Positions 8,101 through 18,700 of a DNA stretch of 64,000 nt are shown one piece after another. Every line of letters starts with the position of its first letter. Position 1 is the first letter of the stretch. The position numbers and the translations under genes were made by a program. This DNA is from an uncultured Clostridia bacterium. GTDB lineage: Bacteria; Bacillota; Clostridia; Christensenellales; DTU072. The DNA lies in NCBI GenBank assembly GCA_946621465.1, contig CAMOOO010000002.1:1-64000 (forward strand), given 5' to 3'. The notes under the pieces were generated by a model, which made no database searches, was not told the origin of the DNA, and saw only the letters and a program-made list of their open reading frames with translations.

Positions 8101-9657
8101 GCTTATATGAAGCGTTACGGTGCCGGTCCACTTGGCCCAGTAGGTTTTGACCCCTGTGGCGTCCGTACCGATAGTGGTCACGGCGTCGCCGTCGAAAGTT
8201 GCGTTATCGTACCAACCCGCAAAATTGCTTCCTTGTTTGGTTACGTTGGTGGGCAAGGTCGCGCCCACGCCTTCCTCGTAAGAGGTGACGTTGCCGCTAT
8301 TGATGTTGCCGCCGTTCAGGTTATAGTTGATGGGGCGGTACCACTTCGCCCAAAACTCTTTGTTACCCGTGGCGTCGCCGGTGATAGATGCCACGGCGTT
8401 GCCGTTCAGTTGCTCATTGTCATACCATCCCTTGAAAGCGTAGCCCTCCCTTGTCACGTCGGTGGGCAGAGTTACGACGGTACCCTCGGCATATTGCGTA
8501 ATATTGCCGCTATTGATACTACCGCCGTTGGTATGTAGTGTTACGTCGCTTAGAACGGGATCGTTGTAGTTGACGATGATCCGTCTAACGTACACCCAAG
8601 TGTTGTTGGTGCCAAATGACACGCTTATCGAATCGATATTTTTGAATACGACGTAAGTGGCGCCCCCATAAGAGAAGATAGCGTCACGGGTCCCTTTGCT
8701 GGAAGTGACCATGCCTGCACGATCTTGGTTATAGGTGAGTACGAGCGCAACGTTATATATCTTGCCACCGTTGGTAATGGAGACGGTCATGCGGGTGTCG
8801 CGGATAATCGCGGCGCCGTCATCGTCACCTGCGTTTTTGGCCGAGACGCTCAATCGCTCGCCGCTATAAGCGGTTTGACGCTTATCCGTCTCTATCGTCT
8901 CGGAGTAATCATAAATGTTGTCCCACTTGGCCCAATAGGTCTTGGCGCCAGTCTCTTCGTTGGAGATGGCCACAACGGGGTCGCCGTAGAACAGCGGGTT
9001 GTTGTACCAACCGCGGAACGTGTCACCTTCCTTGGTCAGGTCGGTGGGCAAGGTCGCGCCGATCCCTTCGGAATAGCTGGTGATATCGCCGCTGTTGACG
9101 GTGCCGCCGTTCGTATTGAGCGTAACAGCCGATTGGATCGGTACGAGCGTAAAGCGTATCCAGTTGACGTAATCGGCGTATCCGTTAAGGATGACTTCGC
9201 TGGATTCCCCGGTCCAGGTATACCCGTTCCAGCCGTCTCCCGAGGGGTAACCGTTGACCCAGGCACCCATCAACTCGATCTTGTAGAACTGCCTGCCGTT
9301 TCCGATCGAGAACGTGACACTCTTTTCGTCGCTGTATCCATTAATCGAGCAGTAATCAAACTCTCTGACGTAATCTCCGAGGTCATCATCCCAATACTCA
9401 TCGGCGAAGTGTGCGTCGTATGATCCACTGTGAATGGTCAAGGTGATTCCTTTCATTTCCCTCGAATCACCATCATACATGGAGTCTCCGAGATTTGCCA
9501 TATCCTCTTTGGTCCATTCGATGACGTTGGCCGCCGCGTACGCCGTGGGCGTGCTGCTGGGCACGAGTGCAAACGCCGCCGCCAGTACAATGGCGAAGAC
9601 GAGCACCGCAACCATGATGATCGCTGTACTGTGCATATTTTTCCTTAAATTTTCCAT
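2185..9657 (-). CDS. giant secreted surface protein with InlB-type, Gly-rich and helical repeats
   Basis: 2490 aa. Signal peptide at residues 1-41 ending PTAYA. Residues ~170-800 hold about eight Listeria/Bacteroides (InlB B-type) repeats of ~70 aa, each with GWY and ending WAKW. Gly-rich beta-helix-like blocks (IYGGTVTATGG, AGIGGG) lie at ~860-1040, ~1220-1440 and briefly near 1500. Helical FIVAR-like repeats (IGEVEYTEE.K.KI..A) occupy ~1110-1160 and ~1630-2290. A beta domain with NHFSTY follows (~2290-2436), then one membrane segment starting LSGGAIAGIVIG and a basic tail; there is no LPXTG motif. The ATG at 9657 is used because AAAGGAG precedes it; the upstream in-frame TTG lies before that site. 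It probably mediates adhesion or surface structure (family inference). It shares architecture with the downstream-anchored 3516-aa paralogue. Confidence 0.9.
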   Translation of the reverse strand: MENLRKNMHSTAIIMVAVLVFAIVLAAAFALVPSSTPTAYAAANVIEWTKEDMANLGDSMYDGDSREMKGITLTIHSGSYDAHFADEYWDDDLGDYVREFDYCSINGYSDEKSVTFSIGNGRQFYKIELMGAWVNGYPSGDGWNGYTWTGESSEVILNGYADYVNWIRFTLVPIQSAVTLNTNGGTVNSGDITSYSEGIGATLPTDLTKEGDTFRGWYNNPLFYGDPVVAISNEETGAKTYWAKWDNIYDYSETIETDKRQTAYSGERLSVSAKNAGDDDGAAIIRDTRMTVSITNGGKIYNVALVLTYNQDRAGMVTSSKGTRDAIFSYGGATYVVFKNIDSISVSFGTNNTWVYVRRIIVNYNDPVLSDVTLHTNGGSINSGNITQYAEGTVVTLPTDVTREGYAFKGWYDNEQLNGNAVASITGDATGNKEFWAKWYRPINYNLNGGNINSGNVTSYEEGVGATLPTNVTKQGSNFAGWYDNATFDGDAVTTIGTDATGVKTYWAKWTGTVTLHISGGTINSGNVTEYVEGVGATLPIDVTNGDLIFAGWYDNATFDGEAVTTIGTEATGAKTYWAKWTGTVTLNANGGVINSGNLTQYVKTIGATLPTDVTREEYIFAGWYANAEFDGEAVTAIDTDATGNKEYWAKWNPIITYNNLKDGAINGDYATYYVEGVGVSLPADVTREGCTFLGWYDNAELEGDAVTEIGTEVTAPKTYWAKWSGDVVYYLDGGAIKSGNVASYVEGEGATLPTDVTKAGGIFSGWYDNAELDGEAVTTIGTDAIGAKEYWAKWYYPPVLYVSRSWDEDNKVVVDTTESCDPYTVVASNTTSWTNGNWYVVAEDVTVGSRVGVSGTVNLILKDGATLTVNGGITVSTGNTLNIYGQTAGTGALTIANTAGDSAGIGGGSGGSCGTVTIHGGNVTAIGGGDGAGIGAGWKGHGGAVTIYDGTVVATGGFRGAGIGSAWGWGNQVSAGTVTIYGGTVTASGGGWAAGIGGGYCGNGGAVTVYGGTVVATRGSDAVAIGAGNDGSNPGTLTVGGNMDVFGGNDEASAVYVTDNLHAYLYLRFRVHEHFYGDDIAEVSYYICVCGLIDNDRKADYDVVAAEAAAAVDDLIDAIGEVEATKACKEKLLAAQAAYDSLGDGQKAFVVNYSVLTDAIESYREMVKVYYVSRSWDGSDVVEATECCYDYTAVESDVTSWANGNWYVVTEDVTIDSRVSVSGTVNLIIRDGVTLTVNGGINVAKDNTLIIYGQTAGTGALNIANVADSCAGIGSGNWTHAGTIVIHDGTINSTGGKYSAGIGGCFGGNGATLTIYGGNVTATGNEYGAGIGGGWDSNGGTVTIYGGYVSATGGYEGAGIGAGDGSDYNGGSVTIYGGYVRAIGGRSGAGIGGGDHGNGANVTIYGGYVVARSVEPDTVAIGGGFSSSNHGTLTVEDGMAVQDSSDHNGCVKVVRGPVSYMVWNGIDFEQTTCDNFTVVETNTTSWTNGGWYVVYYDVTINSRIKASGTVNLILVDGATLTAKGIDGVATLNIYGQKNASSSIVIDNVDDGVAAISNLTIVGKLDVFAGNDEASAEYVTDYARAYSYMTIKAHKHVCGNDINDVSYYTCRGCDGIDSDRKAVYDEVQEVKALIAAIGSVRYTPESAERIEAARAAFENLTAEVQALVGTLDTLTVAESTYATLKNVEDLINAIGEVEYTAESKEKIEAARAAFDNLPEEFQALVLSAGTLTDAESTYDVKEVVAFIDNIGEVEYTEEVKAKIDAAKEKLNALTDEQKAQITNAETLANAESTYDVKEVVAFIDNIGEVEYTEEVKAKIDAAKEKLDALTDEQKAQITNVETLATAESTYEVIETIAFINEIGEVAYDDDTRELIAKAREAYNKLSGEQKAQVGVVETLTQAEEDYTELAVEAISGLIDTAEVSLEDKEDVLSALAAFENLSPEEQNLVPQETINKLNAAVKEINDIETANATSDDIVDLPEIGELTFEDKDEVVAVRAAFDNLSPEAQAKISAEIKAKLEAAEKEIDDIETANAASDDIVELPEIGELTLEDKDDVVAARAAYLSLTEYQQKKVSAEIKTKLEAAEREIADIETANDIRDEINSLPVIGDITLANKEEIEAAKKAFDELTPYQQEKVSAETVSKLTSALKKISDIETSNDASDDIADLPEIGELSLEDKEDVLAAKEAFDALSDEAKENIPAETVEKLEAAVKEIVDIETSNEATETITSLPTVGDVEIEDKAAIEAARAAFEALSDEGKAKVSAEIKTKLEAAEEVIADIESIVVNKDKDSDTTTYAKEITAKEAEDGISTKQLFKEAAKDASETKEVEIKAGDTSVTFDTAAVNAIGDKDTSFSVKVSEQAPEGAEMQIDLELNGATFAEGTAKVTTKFEKTVPAGKKLVVYHLLNGVKTAVQSWLANGKLTFATNHFSTYIVVFEDDEAVEIKNAGLSGGAIAGIVIGCFFGLLIIACAVLFILHKKGVIKIPFLK
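4105..4440 (-). repeat. 168-bp near-identical tandem repeat inside the surface gene
   Basis: Two adjacent 56-codon units (DNIGEVEYTEEVKAKIDAAK...) differ at only a few bases, whereas the neighbouring helical repeats are strongly diverged. This indicates a recent in-frame duplication. Confidence 0.8.
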
Positions 9658-9734
9658 ACGTTTTTCTCCTTTTATCAAACGTTTTGATTCTTTGAGTATT
9701 TCGACAAAAATGTCTATCGTTCCTCCATGTATGT

Positions 9735-12700
9735 TTACTTCTTCAACACCTTGTCAATGAAAGCGATATTCACAATCCCTTTCTTGTGAAGGATGAAGAG
9801 AACCGCGCAGGCGATGAGTAAAAGCCCAAAGAAGCATCCAATCACGATACCCGCGATCGCACCGCCGGAGAGTCCGCTATCTGCAACTTGCGCATCTTCA
9901 AACAGTACCGCATAGGTCGAGAAGTGGTTGGTCGTAAAGACGACTTTGCCGTTCTCGAAGGTAGCGCCCATATCCGTCTTGTTACCTTGGTCGTCGATAT
10001 AGTATACTTTACCGACTTTGCCTTGGGGCACTTCTTTCTCAAACGGAATGCTGACCGTGGCTTCGCCGCCCTCAAACGTCGCGCCATTGAGTTTGACTTC
10101 GAGTACGAGTTCGGCATTTTCTACTTCCACGTTCTCGGTAACGACTTTCGCCGAAAGGCTGACGTTGGCGTCGCCGATGGCTTTGACTGCGTTGCTGTCG
10201 AATACGATTACAAATTCTTTATCGTCGTCTGTCGTCGCCTTTATTTCAACGGAGCCTTCTTCCTCTTTGGCTTGCGCGAAGAGTTCGGTCACGTCTTTGG
10301 GTTCTTCGGTCACCGTCTCCACGTAGGTCAGTTGTCCGTCGGCTTCGGTCGCACGGGTCAAAGTCGCGCCGCAAATCGAGCAGGTACGGGTCTCCTCGCC
10401 CTTGGCACCTTCTTGCGCCTCTTTGGTTACGATCCATTCGCCGAAAGCATGTCCGAGCGCGGCGATCTCTTCCGCTTCGAGTTCGGTGTGGCAGACGGTA
10501 CATTCTTTGTGCTTGCTGCCTTTTTCGGTGCAGGAAGGCTCTTTCGTTACGATCCATTCGCCCGCAGTATGCCCGAGAGCGTCCACATAGGTATCGACGT
10601 AACTGTCGCCACAACGAGAGCAAGTGTGCGTAGTAAATCCTCTTTCAGTGCAGGTAGGCGCGGTTGCATCTGCTTGATAGTCGTGTCCGAGCGCGTCGAT
10701 GTCCGCCGTTTCGAGTTCTGTGCTGCAAACGGTACAAACGATATGTTTGTTTCCTTTCTCGGTGCAGGAAGGCTCTTTGGTGGTAACCCAATCACCTGCG
10801 GTGTGACCGTTAGCTTCAATCTCTTCTACTTCGATCTCCGTGCCGCAGACAGTACAGATCTTGTGCATGCTTCCTTTCTCGGTGCAAGTAGGCTCGTTTG
10901 TAACGATCCAGTCGCTTGCCGAATGTCCGGTCGCAGGTATCTCTTCATAAGTAGAGAAGTCGCAACGTGAGCAAGTCTCGTAGTCATCCCAACCGATTTC
11001 GGTGCAAGTTGCCTCTTTACCGTCGTGATGGATGATATCATGACCAAGCGCCGCGATCTCTTCCGTCTTGGTGTCGGTATGACCGTCATAAGTAGCGGTA
11101 TAGGTTCTCACACCTTCTTCGTTGCAAGTCGCCGCCGTGGTAACTTCGCTCGTAACGGTTGCGTCGCGGAGTTCAACGTGGATGTTATCGTGAGCGCAAA
11201 CACATTTTGCTTGTGCGGTATAACCCGTCCACACGAAGGAATCAAACTTATAGTCATGTCCCAATGCCGCTATTTCTTGGTAGGTCGTGTAGTCACAACG
11301 CGAGCAAGTGTCGTAAGCATTCCAACCGATCTCGGTACAAGTTGTCGCTTGCGCGTCGTGATGAATAAGGTCATGTCCGAGTACGGCAAGCGTTTCATTC
11401 TTGATATCGGTATGACCGTCATGGGTCGCCGTGTAAACTTTCACGCCCGCTTCCGTGCAAGTAGCCGCCTTAGTCACTTCCTTCGTAACGGTTGCGTCAC
11501 GAAGATCGACGTGTTCGTTGTTCTCGGTGCAAATGTATTTCGCTTTTGCCGTAAAGCCGTCCCAAACGAACGAGTCGAATACGTAGCTATGGACGTGCGG
11601 ATCGACCTTCGGGATAACGCGCTCTTCAACGTGTTCGTTGTCATTCTTGCAAACGCGTCTTTCCAAGCCTTCTTCTTCCACGGTGGCAACTTTTACGACA
11701 GTCCATTCGCTCCAATCGTGACCGAGCGCCGCGATTTCTTGATAGGTCGTATAGTCGCAGCGCGAGCAAGTATCGTAAGCGTTCCAACCGATTTCGGTGC
11801 AAGTTGCCGCTTGCGCGTCGTGATGCTCAAGGTCGTGACCGAGTGCGGCAAGCGTTTCATTCTTGGTATCGGTATGACCGTCATAGGTCGCTGTGTAAAC
11901 TTTTACGCCTGCTTCCGTGCAAGTAGCCGCCTTAGTCACTTCGTTTGTAATAACGGCATTATGGAGTTCTACGTGATCGTTATCATGAGTGCAGACGTAT
12001 TTGGCTTGCGCGGTAAAGCCGTCCCAAACAATGGAGTCGAACGCATATTCGTGACCGAGCGCCGGTATCTCGACGTATGTCGAGAAGTCGCAACGCGAGC
12101 AAGTGACGTAAGCGTCCCAACCAACCTCGGTGCAAGTAGCCGCTTTGGCGTCGTGACGCACTATGGCATGACCGAGCGGTTTGATCTCTTGATAGGTGGT
12201 ATGGTCGCAACGCGAGCAAGTATCGTAAGCGTTCCAACCGACTGCGGTGCAGGTCGCCGCTTGTGCGTCGTGATGGATAACGTCGTGTCCGAGCGCGGCG
12301 ACGTCTTCCGTCTTGGTATCGGTATGACCGTCATAGGTTGCGGTGTACGTTTTTACGCCCACTATCGTGCAGGTAGGCTCCGTAGTAATTTTATTCGTGA
12401 CGGTCGCATTATGGAGTTCAACGTGCGTATCATCGTGCGTACAGACGTATTTCGCTTGCGCCGTAAAGCCGTCCCAAACAAATTCCACGAATTGATAATC
12501 GTGTCCAGTAGCGGCGATCACGGTAGATTCGAGGGTGATCTCGGTTTCTCCGTTTACGTCGGCGTAATACAGTCCGCAAACGGTGCAGCGGTAATACGCC
12601 GTATTGCCGGCTTCGGTGCAGGTCGCTTCTTTGTCCGACACGTATTCCAAAGTCGTTTCGTCATGGTCGTGTACAGACGATTCAACAAACGTCACCACGA

Positions 12701-15700
12701 TTCTGATCGGCATTTGCGGCATATCAAAGGCATAGACTTTACCTTCGGTAATAGGTAATAATTCAATTTCAAGATTCAATTCACCAGTGCTATTTCCTTT
12801 TAAATTGAATATCGTTTCACCATAAAATACTTCAATTTCGGTGATAACTTTGTTTTCTATCGTGAAGCGCCACTCGTGCGCCTCCTCGTCCCAGAGATCA
12901 ACGCCGAATTTGTTAGGATCATTATCATATGGGGCGAATGTGAGTTCGGTCGTATCGGGTAACGTGCAGATGGTAACACCATTTTCCAACAACGCGAGAG
13001 CGCCGCCAACTACCTTGCATTTTATTGCACTGTTATCCGCCGTATCGGACAATTCGGCGTCGCCCATCAAGGCAGCGAGATCGGCTGTATCCCTTACTGC
13101 GAATCCATCGATATATACCGTTATCTCATCGAGAGCATATCCTTTATCGGGTTCGATCGTGACGGTCACGGTCTTATCCTGCCCGGCCTTATCGGCTTCC
13201 ACACCGTCAACGGTAACTACCACGTCACCGTTTTCGCTTTCTTTTGCGATATCGTATACACGAACGCAACCAACTAAGACCACGGCGTCGGTTTCCGGCA
13301 TTATGAAAGTGTATTTTTCGCCTTCCGTCACCGTCGTTATCATGATCTCGACTTCTTTCGTCAGAGATCCGTTACTACAACCGCTACCGCTAAAGACGAG
13401 AGCGTCGTTTTGCCTCAAACCAACTGAAACAAGCGTGCCGTTCTCATCTATTTGGAAAGTCCATTGATCCGAACCACTGGTTACAATAACAAAGAGCGAA
13501 CCGGGTAACTCCGGTATCGTTGTGGTCGCGAACGACGTTACCGCCGTTTCATCAAGTGTTGCAAAAACTTCGGGACCGTTATAAACAACGATATTCCCAT
13601 TATAGTCTACCATGCAATAGTAACCATCGGAGTTAGGTCCTCCGGAACCGGAATAATCACGACCGTCAAAGAAAGCCGTTCCCATAAGACTCTTGATCGC
13701 GTCCACGCTATCCAATTCTGCAGGCTGCAAATAGCTGACTTTAATAATATGAAACGCATAGCTATCGGAAGGCTCTATCGTTACCGTAACGGTTTCGCCC
13801 GACAGAGCATTATTTCCGGATACACCGTTTCCGCTAAGGGTAACTTTTGCATTTTCCGAATCAATATCTATACCGAAAAGAACAGAATCCGCATAGTTCG
13901 GATCAATACCGATATGCACGTAGTTTTTCGTTACGGCATAATCAAGGTTCGTCATAGAAACTGCGCTTTCCGCATCGTCGCCGGCGTCAAAAAGAATAAC
14001 TTTGCTGACCTTTATTTTGCCTTTTTCTTCGGCGGGTTCTTCGTTGTCGTAACAAACGCCGCCGCCGATCGCCATTGCTCCGTGTCCGCCGCTTATCGCG
14101 ATGATCTCACCGCCGTTAATGGTAAGTTCGCCGCCGTCGCAACCGCGCCAATCACTGCTTCCGCCGCCGATACCTGCGGCATATTCACCGCCGTTCGCCG
14201 TAACGACGCCACCGTTGATCGTGATACTTCCGCCGTCACCATCCTCACCGCCGCCGATACCGGCTGCGTGTTCACTGCCGGTCGCCGTGATGATACCGCC
14301 GTTGATAATAATTGTCCTTTGACAATCTATTCCCGCACCGTCGTCATTTTTTGCAACCAATTTTCCCATCGTTGCCACGTCGGTTGACTGCGCATAGATC
14401 GTTAATCTGTCACCCACAATAACACCTTGATTAAAAGTAAGGGTAACGCCGTCGGCGAGAATGATATGTATGTCATTTTCGCAGTACATATTCTCGTCAA
14501 ACGTGATATCCTCTTTTACAATATACCATTTTGTATAATTATCCCAATCGACCAAGGAATCGAGGTTTGAGGTCATTACTTCGCATCCTACGGTACGTTT
14601 TTGGACCATAGAATGGGTACTATTGTCATATTCGTAATATATATCGAAATTAAGTTCGTTTATTACTACCGTACAGGTCGCGGTCTTGTCGTCAGCAGTA
14701 TCTTCCGTGTCGTTTGTTGCAGTTGCCGTGATCGTTGCGGTTCCTACGCCGATAGCCGTAACTTTGCCGTTCCTGTCCACCGTCGCAACGGCGGGATCGC
14801 TCGACGTCCATACAACGCCGTTCTTTGCGCCGCTCGGAGAGATCGTTGCTTGCAACTGTTCTTCGTAGTGGTCGGTAGACAATTCCACGTTCGTGAGATT
14901 GAGCTCTATACCCGTTACGTCGGGTTGCGGATAAACGGTAACGGTAATGGTCGCTGTCTTGTCGTCCGACGTATCCGCCGTGCCGTTGGTTGCGGTCACC
15001 GTGATTGTTGCCGTGCCGACGCCTTGGGGAATGACGCGTCCGTCATTATCTATGGTCGCTACCGTAGGATCGCTCGTACTCCACACGATGGTTGCGTTTG
15101 CTTCGCCCGGGGTCACGGTCGCATGCAAAGAGCCTTGCGAACCGCGCACGAACAATTCCAACCCCTCTTGGTCTATGGATACACCCGTTACGTCGGGTCT
15201 TGGATAATAACGATAAATCGTACCTCCGTTTTCAGTTGAATACAATACGTCGTCGCCCTTAATAAGGTCGTAATTATAAGACGCGCTGCTGTGATTTATT
15301 CCGCCGCCGCCGATACCTCTGCCTGCTTTGCCGTCTGCAGTGACCGTCCCACCGTTGATGATAATGGTACCGCCGTTGCCGCCGCTGTATTGGTCGCTTT
15401 GTCCGCCACCACCGATACCCGCGCCGTATCCTGTGCCTGCCGTTGCGGTAACAATGCCGCCGTTTATGATGATGGTTTCGGCGTTACCGCCGCTGTTTTC
15501 TCCGCCGCCACCGCCGATACCTGCGCCGTGTCCGTTGCCTGTTGCCGTGATGATACCGCCGTTGATGGTAATCGTTCCACTATCGCCACCGGTATTGCTA
15601 TTGCTTAAAGCCTGATTGCCACCGCCGATACCTGCTGAATCTTGACCGCCGACGGCAGTGATCATGCCACCGTTTATAGTAATACTTCCGCTCTTATTGC

Positions 15701-18700
15701 CATATTGACCGCCGATACCTGCGGCGCAATAAGCACCGTTGGCGTTCAATTTGCCCATTGCCAACTCGTCTTGTGACTGAGCGTAGATCGTTATGCTGTT
15801 CCCGTCTTTGACCAGGATGCCGTATTTGGCGGTCACGGTCACATTGTCTTTGATAATGAGACGTACGTCGCCGAGTATGTTGATCTGATACGTTGATATT
15901 TCAACGTCGGACTCCGCCACGATCCATTTCGTTTCGCCCGCCGTTCCCCAAGTCGTCATATCCGCAGTAAGGGGCGCGTAAGACGTGCGCGTTACGCTGA
16001 CGAGAGCGTTGATTTCGGGGTCATAATCGAGATAGGTGATCGAATTCGGCATAATGACCGTTACCGTGCACGTCGCCGTGACGTCGTCCGAAGTATCCGC
16101 CGTGCCGTTGGTCGCCGTAGCGGTGATGATCGCAGTACCCGGAGCGAGGGGCGTAACAACGCCGCTATCGTTGACGGTAGCCACGCTTTCGTCGCTCGAC
16201 GTCCATACCACGGTAGCGTAAGAGACGTTATCGGGGGTAACGGTCGCCGTAAGTGTGCTCGTTTCTCCTTCCGCGATCAAGTTGAGCGAGGTATTGTCAA
16301 GCGTTATTCCGCTGACCGAAACGACGCTTACCGTCACGGTGCAGGTCGCCGTTTTGTCGTCCGAAGTAAACTCAGTGCCGTTGGTCGCCGTTGCGGTAAT
16401 GACCGCCGTGCCCGCCCAAATAGGCGTCACCAAGCCGTTCTCGTCCACCGTAGCCACGCTTTCGTCGCTCGACGTCCAAACGATATTCTTATAGGAAGCG
16501 CCTGTGGGCGCGATGGTCGCGGTAAGTTGCGCCGTTTGTTTGCCCGCCGCCAAGTTGAGTGTGGTTTTATCAAGCGTCACGCCCGAAACGGGAGTCGCTT
16601 GGTCGATATAAACGTTTGTATATTTCCAAACGTCATTGGGATTTGCAAGCAGATTGCCCCCTACGGTAGCGGTCAATTTCTTGCTGATGGTTATTTGAAT
16701 ACCATCTAAAATATAGGTACGGTTTCCGATAGCAGAACCGTTGTTATTTCCGTATGCGGTAACTTCGCCGCCGTAGATATTTACTTCGCCGCCGTTCGCG
16801 CCGAAGGCGCCACCGATACCGGCGCCGTTGTTGCCACCTTGAGCGGTAATTTTTCCGCCCACAACGGTGATGGTTCCGCAGGTACTGCTACTTACGTTGC
16901 CGCCGATGGCGGCCGTATCGTTTACATCGGTCGACGCGTTCAAGACGCCCATCGTTGCTTTATCCGAGGATTGAGCATAGATCGTCAGACTGTTACCGGC
17001 GGTAACGTCAATACCTTTTGTTGCAGTAAGAGTTACGTTGTCCGAAAACACGAGACAAACGTCGCCTCTTACCTCTATACGACTATCGAAAGTCATATTG
17101 CTCTTAACGACGTACCAACTCGTATTATTCGCCATTCCCAAAGTCGCGACGTCCGAATAAACGGAAGCGTATGCGGAAAGATTATTCGTCGTATAGGCTC
17201 CGGTCGCCGCGTTGTAATCTATATAAGAGACCGTGGCGGGATTCGTCGTTACCGTAACCGTACAAGTCGCCGTTACGTCATCCGTGGTATCATTGGGCGT
17301 GCCGTTATTGGCGGTAACGGTGATGGTCGCCGTACCCGCCTTTACGGGAAGGATAGCGCCATTCATTATCATTGCCACAGTGGGATTGCTGGACGTCCAG
17401 TTGACGTATTGCAAGCTGTTATACGCCGCATTCTCGGGTCCGAAAGTAACGTCCAGAACGTATCTTTCGTCGGCTGTCATGCTGATGACTGTCCTGTCCA
17501 AAGCAACGGAAGTAACTTTGACAGGTTCGGTTACGATCATGTATTGATAGGTGTAATGCAGATCGGTCGTTCCGCTCACGTTCACAAGTGCAACGTCTTG
17601 TGCGTTGCTGCCGCCCTTAACGATCATTTTTTGCGCTCTGCTGAAATGACCGTAGTTGCCCGCAGAAGTATTGAGCCAGCTACCACCGCCACCGATAGCG
17701 TAAAAACCTTGTGCGGTAATTTCACCGCCGTTGAAAGCGATCGAGTAGCCGTCACCGCCAAAGTTGTAATAAGAACCGCCGCCACCGATACCTGCGGCAT
17801 AATCGCCACCGACAGCGATAACAACGCCGCCGTTAACGGTGATAGACCCGGCAGCGGGAGCATTCGCGTCGTCCGCGCCGCCACCACCGATACCTGCGCC
17901 TCTTTCACCACCATAAGAAGTAACTTTACCACCATTGATAACGATCGCTCCGTTAGACTCTGAAGAATTACCGCCGATACCTGCTTGTTCCAAGCCTGCG
18001 TTTTGTGCAAGTAGTTGTCCCATAACCGACCTATCTATGGAATGCCCATAAATAGTTAAACTGCTGCCGGTAGGAACGTATATACCGCCGCTGACTGTCA
18101 GACTTGCGCCGTCTGATAGGATAAGATGCACGTTGCCCGTTACGGTGATACGACCGTCGACGGTCACGTTCCCTTTGGCTACGTACCATCTGGTCCAATC
18201 GCTTGCACCCATTACACGGGTATCCGCCGTAACGGTGGTGTAGATCGAGCAGGAAGCTTCGCTGAAAATCCCCGCATTATAAGATAAGTAAGAAACGGGC
18301 GAAGACGCGCTGACCGTCACCGTACAGGTCGCGTACAAGTCGTCCGAAGTGTCCGCCGTGCCGTTGTTGGCTATCGCCGTGATGGTCGCAGTCCCTGCGG
18401 ACATAGGCAGGATCGTACCTCTGTTGTCGAACAATTTTACGACGTTTTCGTTGCTCGTTCTCCATTCCACCCAGTTGAGCGTGTTGTACGAAGCGTTCTC
18501 CGCGCCGATTGTCGGCGTGAGCAAAACGACGTCGTCTTCCGCTTTCAAACTGAGCGAGGTTTTGTCAAGCGTAATGCTCGTCGCCGCAACGTAAGGGTCG
18601 ATGGTGACCGTATGATAGGCGTGGTTGGTTTCAAAATCCGTAATAGCCTCTTTGCCGACTTTTACCACCATATCGGGACCGATGGAAACGTTGCCGCCGA

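Noticed and set aside
9658..9678. Upstream TTG start for the 2490-aa protein
   Set aside because: The AAAGGAG ribosome binding site lies inside that extension, so initiation at the ATG at 9657 is favoured.
11025..12758. Plus-strand open frame of 577 codons antisense to the CxxC repeats
   Set aside because: Periodic composition follows the sense repeats, with no family features and no start signal.
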